Shown piece by piece: positions 9,050 to 17,013 of a DNA stretch of 64,000 nucleotides (its first letter is position 1; every line of letters starts with the position of its first letter). Source of the stretch: Pelagicoccus sp. SDUM812005 (lineage in GTDB: Bacteria > Verrucomicrobiota > Verrucomicrobiia > Opitutales > Opitutaceae); contig NZ_JARXIA010000017.1 in the NCBI RefSeq assembly GCF_031127875.1, positions 62,001-126,000 on the forward strand. Direction: 5' to 3'. The notes below the pieces were generated by a model. It had not been told where the DNA came from. It worked only from the letters and a program-made list of their open reading frames with translations, and did not search any database. The position numbers and the translations under genes are program-made.

Positions 9050-9835
9050 ATGAAGCTTGCTCCCCTCGCCCTCCTCGCCGCAATCCTCCCATTCGCCGCC
9101 GCCCTTCGCGCCGACACCCCTCAGTGGATCCCCCTCTTCGACGGCAAAACCCTCAACGGCTGGACCCCGAAGTTCGCCGGCCACCCCCTCGAGGCCAATC
9201 CCCACCGAACCTTCCGCGTCGAGGACGGCATCCTCAAGGTCTCCTACGACCAATACGACCGCTTCGCCGGCCAATACGGACACCTCTACAGCAACCAAGC
9301 GTACTCCCACTACCGCCTCCGCATGGAATACCGCTTCGAAGGAAAAATGATGCCCGACGCCCCGCACTACGTTAATCTCAACAGCGGCGTCATGATCCAC
9401 TCCCAGTCTCCGCTCAGCATGGAGCTCGAGCAATCCTTCCCCGTCAGCCTCGAGTTCCAGTTCCTCGCCGACGAAGGCAAAGGCCCCCGCCCCACCGGCA
9501 ACGTCTGTACCCCCGGCACCAACCTCGTCATCGACGGCCAGCTCGTCACCCAGCACATCGTAAAATCCTCCGCCCCCACCTTTCCCGCCGAGCAGTGGGT
9601 CGCCATCGAAATCGAAGTACGCGGCAACGACGAGGTCATCCACCGCGTCAACGGCCAGGAAGTCCTCCGCTACCAGCAGCCCCAGCTCGACCCCGCGGAC
9701 GGCGTGGAAGCCGCCGCTCCACTCCTCGCCTCCGGCGCCCCGCTCCAGCTCTCCTACGGCCACATCGCCTTGCAAGCCGAAGGCCAAGGCGTCTGGTTCC
9801 GCAACATCGAGCTTTTGCCGCTTGATCGTGAATGA
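9050..9835 (+). CDS. DUF1080 / 3-keto-disaccharide hydrolase domain protein, secreted
   Basis: A 261-residue protein made of one PF06439 (DUF1080) concanavalin-like domain behind a signal peptide (MKLAPLALLAAILPFAAALR). The opening motif WIPLFDGKTLNGWTP is diagnostic, and the GHLYSNQAYSHYRLRMEYRF strand pair follows. Family members act on or bind 3-keto sugars or other carbohydrates, and are abundant in Verrucomicrobiota and Planctomycetota. It diverges from the GH43 gene across 272 bases in which I see no other gene. The specific substrate is unknown. Confidence 0.9.
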   Translation: MKLAPLALLAAILPFAAALRADTPQWIPLFDGKTLNGWTPKFAGHPLEANPHRTFRVEDGILKVSYDQYDRFAGQYGHLYSNQAYSHYRLRMEYRFEGKMMPDAPHYVNLNSGVMIHSQSPLSMELEQSFPVSLEFQFLADEGKGPRPTGNVCTPGTNLVIDGQLVTQHIVKSSAPTFPAEQWVAIEIEVRGNDEVIHRVNGQEVLRYQQPQLDPADGVEAAAPLLASGAPLQLSYGHIALQAEGQGVWFRNIELLPLDRE

Positions 9836-9896
9836 GAAAAAGGAAAGCGATCTCGCTTCACCTGGCACACGTATTTGGTTTATCCCTACATTTCCG

Positions 9897-10346
9897 CTAC
9901 ACCAGCAGCTCGATCTGGTGCTTCGCGCACACCGCCGCCACCTCCGAGAGGTCGTAGTGGCCGCGCTTGCTCATCGCATCCATGTCCCGAAAAAAGGCCT
10001 CGTGCCCAGCGGGAGTCGCGCAATTGATAAACACCGCCGGCTCGGCCGCCTCGTTGCGAAAGCCATGCGGAGCATCCGCATGCACGTGGAAGAACTCGCC
10101 CGGTCCCAGAGCTATCGTTTCCTCGCCGAGCTGAACGCTCAAGGTCCCCTCCATCACGAAAAAGTTCTCCGCGTGCGGGTGCCGATGCAAGGGAGCTCCC
10201 ACCCCTTGCGGACAGGACATGCGCGTGATACAGCTCTGCGCGTCGGTCTCGTCCCCACCCGCGAGCACCCGAACCTCTAGCCCCAAGACGTCGAGAATCG
10301 GTAGTTCGTCCACTTTGCGAAAGAAGGAAGTTGCCAGCATATTCAT
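9897..10346 (-). CDS. Small cupin-domain protein
   Basis: A single-domain cupin (149 aa). The metal site reads as GAPLHRHPHAENFFV (two His and Glu) and a downstream GEFFHVHADAPHGF (His), so a metal ion is likely bound. Single cupins of this kind include dioxygenases such as quercetinase-like enzymes and sensors of small molecules. It diverges from a MarR gene only 55 bases away with a palindrome covering both promoters, so the MarR protein likely controls it, perhaps in response to an aromatic compound. The control is inference; the fold is firm. Confidence 0.88.
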   Translation of the reverse strand: MNMLATSFFRKVDELPILDVLGLEVRVLAGGDETDAQSCITRMSCPQGVGAPLHRHPHAENFFVMEGTLSVQLGEETIALGPGEFFHVHADAPHGFRNEAAEPAVFINCATPAGHEAFFRDMDAMSKRGHYDLSEVAAVCAKHQIELLV

Positions 10347-10368
10347 ACGTTCTAAGTTTGACCGTATT

Positions 10369-10387
10369 TAGTCAGTCTGTCTGACTA
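10369..10387. promoter_or_regulatory. Palindromic operator between cupin and MarR genes
   Basis: TAGTCAG (10369-10375) and CTGACTA (10381-10387) form a perfect 7-bp inverted repeat with a 5-base spacer, followed by a second perfect palindrome GACTATAGTC at 10383-10392. On the minus strand TTGACT overlaps the repeat as a likely -35 box for the cupin gene; on the plus strand TTGACC (10358-10363) lies 17 bases before it. This is the expected arrangement for a MarR repressor acting on itself and its neighbour. Confidence 0.65.
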
Positions 10388-10401
10388 TAGTCAAGATCTC
10401 T

Positions 10402-10848
10402 ATGACCCAGAAGCAAAGTTACACCGAGGCCGCCCGCTCTTTCGGACACCTCCTGCGCTCTCCCTACGAGAAACTCTCTCGCCGCATCTACGGCGAACTG
10501 GCCCAGCGCGGCTTTCCGGAAATCCGCTTCTCGCACTCCTCCTTGCTGCGCACCATCGCGCCCGAGGGCAGCCGCCTCACCGACCTCGCCCAGCAAGCCG
10601 GCATCACCAAGCAAAGCATGGCCTACATCGTGTCCGACCTACAGGATTCTGGATACGTCACCCATCGGCCCGACCCGGCAGACGGACGCGCCAAGCTGGT
10701 CTGCCTGACCCAGCGAGGCGAGCATCTCATGGCAACCATGATCGAAATCTCCCAAGGGATCGCCGACGAAATCAACCGTACCTGCGGAAAAGACTTTCTG
10801 GAAAGGCTAAAGAGCCAACTCGCCAAACTCGACCAAGCCCTCAACTAA
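10402..10848 (+). CDS. MarR-family transcriptional regulator
   Basis: A 148-residue winged-helix regulator. The DNA-binding part is recognisable: LTDLAQQAGITKQSMAYIVS for the helix-turn-helix, then SGYVTHRPDPADGRAKLVCL, where the DxR of the wing is present (DGRAKLV). The frame begins at the ATG at 10402, directly next to the candidate operator. It likely represses itself and the divergent cupin gene. The large secreted-protein gene starts 34 bases after its stop and may be co-transcribed. The inducer is unknown. Confidence 0.93.
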   Translation: MTQKQSYTEAARSFGHLLRSPYEKLSRRIYGELAQRGFPEIRFSHSSLLRTIAPEGSRLTDLAQQAGITKQSMAYIVSDLQDSGYVTHRPDPADGRAKLVCLTQRGEHLMATMIEISQGIADEINRTCGKDFLERLKSQLAKLDQALN

Positions 10849-10882
10849 GCCGTCGAACCGAAACTCTCGACTCACACCTCTC

Positions 10883-13800
10883 ATGAAACCAGCCCGTACT
10901 TCTCTCGCCCCTCTACTCCTGTTGCTCCTGCTTTTCGCCACCCCGCTCCAGGCCACCATCACCGTAACCGGCGACGAGCGCATCATGACGATGCCTTATC
11001 GCCTCGGTATCGATTCCCTGGGTACAGTCGAAGAAAGGACCGTGGCCGTGGCCAACAACGACCTCGACTTCGAAAAATCCGCCAGCGGTACCAACACCAG
11101 CGGATTCCCATGGTCAGCCTCCATCTCGGGCAAAATGAGCGCGGAGTACCAGCAACGCCAATCCCCCAGCGGTCGACGCCTCCTCATACGCGGACGCAGC
11201 ACGAGCGAGTATTACGCCACCTCGGAAGGCGCCCTCGATGACGGATCCCGGCCGGAAGCCGAAATCGATGCCGAGCAAGACACCACCTCCCACCTCGGCA
11301 CCAACCTCATCATCATCCGCTTCAACCTAGAGCGCGCCGCAGACTTCACCCTCAATTTCGATCACGACACCACGCTCTCCTCCAGCAGCGCCGAACTGCT
11401 TCTAAAAAACGGTCCCACCTCAACGGTTACTACCAATTTCAATGCAAAGCTTCCCATCACGGTATCCAGCACGCTCGAGGCCGGAGACTACGAGCTTCAC
11501 GTCGGCGTCAGCCATTACACCTCCTACGCTTCCTCCGGATCCTGGCCCAGCGTTACCGCCTCCTACCAACTCGACATCCACTACACCGACCAGCCTGAAG
11601 TCGACGACCCCACCAGTCCCGAGACTCCTCCAGGCGGATTCACCAACGACCTGGTATTCACCGAGTTCACCGACTCGGAGAAGCTCGTCGTATCCAATAT
11701 TTCTCTACTATCTGAAACGGACCTAGGAGACGGCACCACTCGCTTGCAATTCTCGGTCGACCTGCAAAACACCAGCGCCTGCTTCTGGCAAAGAGCCGAA
11801 GTGCTAGCCGTCGCCGAAAGCGAGGGAGCTCCCTCCCTCACCGCGACTCGGGACGCCTACTTCGGCAACCTCGACCCCGATTCCTCCAACGCGCCCGCCG
11901 AAGATGAGTTCATCGAGGTCGTGGTAGCCAACGCCGACTCTGAGTCCGTCAAGGCCAGCATCCTAGACGGATCCCGCCTGCAGACCAACGGACGGGAGCT
12001 GGTCTCCTTCACGAACCCGATCGTCGTCGTCGACTACGGCATGGTCGATAAACTTCTCAGCTACGGCCCCAACTCAATCACCTTCGAAATGCTCCCGAAC
12101 GTCTCGGTCGGCGACATCATCTACTCGGAACCTTCCTACTACGTTCCCCCAACCGTTCAAATCAACGAAACCGGCTTTTTCTACCAAGGCTTCGATTCCG
12201 CCCTCCCCTTTCTCGTCAAAAGCATCGAACAGTCCGAAGAATCGACCGGAACATTTCTCGTTAACGGCGAGCAAATCAACCTCTTCGAGTACACGCTGCA
12301 CGGCACACTCGAAACCTCCTACGCACGTAGCGGGGTAGACACGACCGGCCCCATCGGCGTCACCTCTCCGGACTACTACACTCACCCCATTCACTTCAAC
12401 CGTATCCCTATGTCGGATACCATCGAGGCAAGCGGATCGTTCGCCATTCGCCCGAACGACCTAGGCGTTAAGGCCGAATTCGAATCGGGGCTCCTGCGAG
12501 CCCTCATCGTGGAGGGCAAACTCAACATCGACGCCAACTTCCTCATCGAAATCTCCGGCTCCGCCGAAAGCGAAGGAAGCGCCGCGGAAAATCGCAAGAC
12601 TCTCGCCGAAGTGCCCCTCATCGTTATCGTCCTTCCCTCCGGCCTCATCTTCAAACCCGAGCTCTCCTTCGAGGTGGGCGTATCCGCGCAAGCCCAAGCC
12701 GGCCTCTCCCTCCCCTTCGAAACGGGGCTGGAGGTAACCTTCAAAGGCGGCTGGGATCGTGGCGAAGCCGTCTACGATTGCCAAGCCACCCCCGTGCCGA
12801 CCCGCATCTCCCGCCCGCGAATCCACGAAGACAGCGGGGTCGGCATCGAGATCGACGCCCTCACCGAAGTCGCCTTCAAGATCTATCCGCCGAGCGCTCC
12901 TGTCGAAGTCGGCCCCACTTTCGGCGCGGCTCTCAATACCGAATTTTCCCTCACCCCGCTCGCCGACCCGGCATGGCAGATCGAGGCCGACCTCGAACTG
13001 CGCGGCGGCGTAGAACTGGAAATCCTCGAAATCATCAGCTTCATCGACGCCGAGAAAACCCTCCTCACCCTGCCCGTCGTCGAGCTGGATTCCGGCGGGC
13101 CGCTGGCCGCCGCTAATCCCTCCAGCGAAGTCGTCCTTCCCGACAACCCAGGACTGCGGCCGCTCGAAGGCGCCTCCACTCGCTGGATACGCGCCCTGCA
13201 ACCGCTGAGCAATACCAGCGGCACTACCGACATGTTCGCAGTTTCCCTCGCCGGCACCGACCATTTCGTAGCGGGAGGCTCTACCACTACAAACGGGGAA
13301 ATCGTCTCCTACACCAGTACCGGCGAACTCCGCTGGGCTCTCAAGGCCACCACCCTCCGCCCTATTTCCGCCGTCGCGGAACCGGACGGCAGCTTCACCG
13401 TGCTCAGCCAACGCAGCTCCAGCGTGCAGTTGACCAATATCGACGGTGACGGAAACCAAATCTGGCAAAAGTCGCATAAACTCTCGGGCTACTACACCTA
13501 CGACAACATGAGCCTCGCCCGAGGCGAATCCGAGTCCGGAGCCGCCGAATACTTCGTCCTCGGTCGCAGCATCTTCGGAGCCCCCTTCAACAAACACGCC
13601 ACCGTCACCAAACTGGACGCCAATGGCATCCCCCAGTGGAGCCGCGTCTACACCACCTCCCCCGACGAACAGCACTTCGAGCCCAACGAGATCATCGTCA
13701 CCCAGGACGGAAACCTCGCCCTAGCGGGAACCACATACGCGAACATCGAGATCCCCAATGGAGGCGACCTCATCAGCGAGAATCCAAACCTCACCTACAA

Positions 13801-15097
13801 TCCCTTCGTCCTCAAGCTCGACAGCGAAACCGGCGACGTGCTCTGGTCCACCGTTATCGGAACGGGACGTATCGCCGAAATACATACCCTCGCCGAAGAC
13901 GACGAAGGCAACCTTTACCTAGGAGGCGGCGTACTCCTCGTAGTTTACGACACCATCCCCTCCAACTTGCTCTGCAAGCTCTCCCCCGATGGGCAATACA
14001 TCGACAGCATTCTTCTCGGCCACGAACAGCCTGACATCGGGACCGAAGCGGAAGTCACCCTCAGCGGCAAGTTGCCCCAGGGCGGGCAATCGCTCAAAGA
14101 CGTGACCTACGATATGGTCTGGGCGGACGGAGCTCTCTGGATCGGAGGGCAAATCGGCTTCTTCAATAGCGGACTGGGCTACCTCAATGGCTCCTCCGCC
14201 TTTACCGCCCGCGTCTCCAAAAACCTTGGCGTCAGCAGATTCTCAATACACGCCGGTTCCGCCGGCGATCACATCCGAGCCCTCGCCGACGGCGGAGACG
14301 GGCTCTTCGCCTACGGAGGCTCCTCCTCCTTCCTGCCATGGCCTGAAGGCGCCGCCAGCGAGGACGACGCCGGCCCCTTCCACCGTACCGCAAGCATGAT
14401 CCCCTGGGAAGGCCTAGCCCGCTTCCACCCAGCCAGCGGAGCGGCCCGGGGAGCCGACGCAGCAGAACCTACCAGCGGATCCTTCTTCGTCTACCCACGA
14501 CAAGTGGCAACCAGCTCGCTGCCGGACTTCTCCGTACGCCAAGAAAGCCTATTCGAAGGGGGCGACGAGGTGCGCACCGGAGCCGGCTCCCTAAGCTACA
14601 CCATCACCGAACTGAGCTTCGAGGAAACCACCGACGTCGCCGGCCCCACCCCCATCGCTCCCCTGCAACACTTCGCCATGGAATTCTTCCCCGAAGAAAA
14701 AGCAGAGGACCTCGATAGCTTCCTCGCCTGGTCCCAAATCGATTCCGACGCGGACCCCGATCGCGACGCTTACGGGGCGGCGCTCGAGTGGCTCATGGGA
14801 GCCGATCCCTTCTCCCACGACTACGGACTCCTCAGCATCCAGCCCACGGCCGACCTACCCGCAGGGTCCTTCGATATCACGTTTCCGCGACGCAAGCAGC
14901 TGAGCGACGGAGCGCTCGCCCTCTTCTCCTCAGAGAATCTACTAGAGTGGGAAGAAGTAAGCGACGCGACCTACCAAGCCGGAGAACTCGACGATTTCAG
15001 GGATCTCATCACAGTTCCCATCGAATTCGAACCAGACAGCGAGAAGCGATTCTTCAGCATCCAAATTCCAACTACAACTCCAGCCACCATCGAATAA
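10883..15097 (+). CDS. Very large secreted protein with propeller-like middle and Asp-rich tail
   Basis: A 1404-residue exported protein of unknown function. A signal peptide ends near residue 24 (ATPLQA). Residues about 95-235 resemble a pre-peptidase C-terminal (PPC) beta-sandwich (FNLERAADFTLNFDHDTT, then EAGDYELHVG). The middle contains beta-rich repeats with no family I can name. From about residue 760 there are repeated strands such as GGSTTTNGEIVSYTSTGELR, DGNQIWQK and DSETGDVLWST, the pattern of SBBP/PQQ-type beta-propellers. The C terminus has SQIDSDADPDRDAYGAALEW and LMGADPFS, the same tail style as the GH43 protein. It follows marR by 34 bases. Probable role at the cell surface; nothing catalytic is visible. 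Confidence 0.85.
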   Translation: MKPARTSLAPLLLLLLLFATPLQATITVTGDERIMTMPYRLGIDSLGTVEERTVAVANNDLDFEKSASGTNTSGFPWSASISGKMSAEYQQRQSPSGRRLLIRGRSTSEYYATSEGALDDGSRPEAEIDAEQDTTSHLGTNLIIIRFNLERAADFTLNFDHDTTLSSSSAELLLKNGPTSTVTTNFNAKLPITVSSTLEAGDYELHVGVSHYTSYASSGSWPSVTASYQLDIHYTDQPEVDDPTSPETPPGGFTNDLVFTEFTDSEKLVVSNISLLSETDLGDGTTRLQFSVDLQNTSACFWQRAEVLAVAESEGAPSLTATRDAYFGNLDPDSSNAPAEDEFIEVVVANADSESVKASILDGSRLQTNGRELVSFTNPIVVVDYGMVDKLLSYGPNSITFEMLPNVSVGDIIYSEPSYYVPPTVQINETGFFYQGFDSALPFLVKSIEQSEESTGTFLVNGEQINLFEYTLHGTLETSYARSGVDTTGPIGVTSPDYYTHPIHFNRIPMSDTIEASGSFAIRPNDLGVKAEFESGLLRALIVEGKLNIDANFLIEISGSAESEGSAAENRKTLAEVPLIVIVLPSGLIFKPELSFEVGVSAQAQAGLSLPFETGLEVTFKGGWDRGEAVYDCQATPVPTRISRPRIHEDSGVGIEIDALTEVAFKIYPPSAPVEVGPTFGAALNTEFSLTPLADPAWQIEADLELRGGVELEILEIISFIDAEKTLLTLPVVELDSGGPLAAANPSSEVVLPDNPGLRPLEGASTRWIRALQPLSNTSGTTDMFAVSLAGTDHFVAGGSTTTNGEIVSYTSTGELRWALKATTLRPISAVAEPDGSFTVLSQRSSSVQLTNIDGDGNQIWQKSHKLSGYYTYDNMSLARGESESGAAEYFVLGRSIFGAPFNKHATVTKLDANGIPQWSRVYTTSPDEQHFEPNEIIVTQDGNLALAGTTYANIEIPNGGDLISENPNLTYNPFVLKLDSETGDVLWSTVIGTGRIAEIHTLAEDDEGNLYLGGGVLLVVYDTIPSNLLCKLSPDGQYIDSILLGHEQPDIGTEAEVTLSGKLPQGGQSLKDVTYDMVWADGALWIGGQIGFFNSGLGYLNGSSAFTARVSKNLGVSRFSIHAGSAGDHIRALADGGDGLFAYGGSSSFLPWPEGAASEDDAGPFHRTASMIPWEGLARFHPASGAARGADAAEPTSGSFFVYPRQVATSSLPDFSVRQESLFEGGDEVRTGAGSLSYTITELSFEETTDVAGPTPIAPLQHFAMEFFPEEKAEDLDSFLAWSQIDSDADPDRDAYGAALEWLMGADPFSHDYGLLSIQPTADLPAGSFDITFPRRKQLSDGALALFSSENLLEWEEVSDATYQAGELDDFRDLITVPIEFEPDSEKRFFSIQIPTTTPATIE

Positions 15098-15102
15098 AGC
15101 GC

Positions 15103-17007
15103 CTAGTTCGTCCTTTCCTGCAAGGGCAGGTAGTGCCTCAAGACACGCTTCAGCTGATCCACCTTGATCGGCTTGGCAAGGTAATCGTCCATCCCCGACT
15201 CCAAGGCCCTCTCCCGATCGCCCTCCAAGGCATTCGCCGTCAAAGCCACGATGGGAATCTTTCGCTTGTCGCAAGAAAACTTCCGAATGCGCCGCGAGGC
15301 TTCGTAGCCATCCATCACCGGCATCTGGCAATCCATCAAAACCAAGTCGTAGTTTTCCCCTTCCACAGCGGCCAACGCTTCTTCCCCATTTTGAACCGCG
15401 CCACATTCGTACCCCAACTTCTTGAGAAAACGGGCCGCTATCTTGGAGTTGATCGCATTGTCGTCCACCACCAGGACCTTGCCTGAAGTGCCCGCCGAAC
15501 GATCCACCGCCTTGCTCTCGACCGGCTTCGGTTTAACCGGCTTCTCCGCCCGCCCAGAATCCAGCAATGACTCCAAGGCCCTCAACAGCTGGCTCTGCCG
15601 TATCGGCATTCTAATGACACCGTCCGTTCGCGAAACAAGGGCTGGATCCAACTTCTTCCCAAACGCTTCCGCCAACAACAACCGAGGAGCAGGAAGACCG
15701 CGGTCCCGCTGCGACGTTAAATGCGAAATCGCCTCCGAATAGGCATCCAGGTCCGAAACCACGATATCGACACTTTCGAACCACTCCTCAAAACGACGAG
15801 GCTGACTCTCTGCAGCGTCAACCGTAACCACCTGCAAATCGAAACAGCCCCAACTTCTCAAGTGCTGGCAGATCGAATCCCCAAAGAAGGACGCCTCCTC
15901 CGTCAGAATCAAGAACCGTCGCTTCAACATCGCTCGCGGCATGACATGCTCGAGAGCCGCCCCTTTGGGCTGCTTTTTCAAGGGAATCGTAAACGAGAAG
16001 CACGAGCCTTCTCCCAAGACGCTCTCGACCCTAATCGAACCTCCCAGCAAGGTCACGAGCCGCTTGGAAATCGCCAGCCCCAATCCCGTGCCTCCAAACG
16101 TTCGCGTATGCGAGTCGTCAACCTGCATGAACGACTTGAACAGATTCCCCATCTTCTCTTCCGGGATGCCGATTCCCGAATCCTGTACCCTAAATTCCAC
16201 TACAATATCGCGACCGGCGCGTTCGACCAAACGCGCCTTGATCTCGACCGTGCCCTCAGCTGTAAACTTGACTGCATTGCCTGCAATATTGAGAAGCACT
16301 TGACGTAGCTTATGGCTATCCCCGATCAAGAGGCTCGGCACCGCAGGATCGATATCCGTTTGGATCGCAACGTTCTTCTCGAAGACGCGGCTCGCGAGCA
16401 AACCCACCACCCCGTCGACAAGCGAGATCAAATCGAAGGCATGCGGATCGAGCTTCATCTTGCCCGCTTCCATCTTCGAAAAGTCCAGTATATCGTTGAT
16501 GATAACCAACAGGGCTTCCGCCGAGGAGAAAGAGGACTCCGCATACTCGAGCTGCTCCTCGTTCAAGTCCGTATCCAAAAGGAGCTGCATCATGCCGAGA
16601 ACTCCATTCATCGGAGTGCGAATCTCGTGGCTCATGTTGGCGAGAAACTGGCTCTTCGCCGCATTGGCATTCTCCGCCGCCTTGCGGGCCGTTTGCGCAT
16701 CGTCCAATATATTCAACATCGCCCGGCCCATCTGGCTGTTCTTGGCAACCTTGCGCTCCAAGTCCTTCATCTCGGCTTTGCGTAAACTCAGAAGCGCGCG
16801 GGCCTCGCGGTTCTCCCGCTCCAAAGCCCTCATGCGATCGCTCCCTTCGGCCACCAGACGCTCCAGCAAACTCGACCGCAATTGCTCCAGCTCGCAAAGC
16901 GCCTTCGATTCGCGATAGGCCCGCCGGCTTCGCCTCAAGGCGACCACATGGGCAGCCAGGGCGAGACCGAGAGCAAACAACAAGAGCCAGAGCAGAGCAA
17001 ATTCCAC
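15103..17007 (-). CDS. Hybrid histidine kinase with pseudo-receiver and receiver
   Basis: A 634-residue membrane-tethered sensor kinase. One N-terminal membrane helix (residues 4-24) leads into a coiled coil; there is no sensory domain of its own. HisKA follows with the phospho-acceptor His at residue 127 (NMSHEIRTP), then HATPase with [11 protein letters not shown] and [15 protein letters not shown] degenerate receiver (about 350-490) has the acidic pair (LTEEA) and an Asp (VVSDLD) but lacks the conserved Lys. The C-terminal receiver is complete, with the phospho-acceptor Asp at 559 (LVLMDCQMP). It lies 6 bases downstream of the Amt-PAS gene, so the Amt protein is its probable sensor. Output beyond the receiver is not encoded here. 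Confidence 0.92.
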   Translation of the reverse strand: MEFALLWLLLFALGLALAAHVVALRRSRRAYRESKALCELEQLRSSLLERLVAEGSDRMRALERENREARALLSLRKAEMKDLERKVAKNSQMGRAMLNILDDAQTARKAAENANAAKSQFLANMSHEIRTPMNGVLGMMQLLLDTDLNEEQLEYAESSFSSAEALLVIINDILDFSKMEAGKMKLDPHAFDLISLVDGVVGLLASRVFEKNVAIQTDIDPAVPSLLIGDSHKLRQVLLNIAGNAVKFTAEGTVEIKARLVERAGRDIVVEFRVQDSGIGIPEEKMGNLFKSFMQVDDSHTRTFGGTGLGLAISKRLVTLLGGSIRVESVLGEGSCFSFTIPLKKQPKGAALEHVMPRAMLKRRFLILTEEASFFGDSICQHLRSWGCFDLQVVTVDAAESQPRRFEEWFESVDIVVSDLDAYSEAISHLTSQRDRGLPAPRLLLAEAFGKKLDPALVSRTDGVIRMPIRQSQLLRALESLLDSGRAEKPVKPKPVESKAVDRSAGTSGKVLVVDDNAINSKIAARFLKKLGYECGAVQNGEEALAAVEGENYDLVLMDCQMPVMDGYEASRRIRKFSCDKRKIPIVALTANALEGDRERALESGMDDYLAKPIKVDQLKRVLRHYLPLQERTN

Positions 17008-17013
17008 GGTCGT

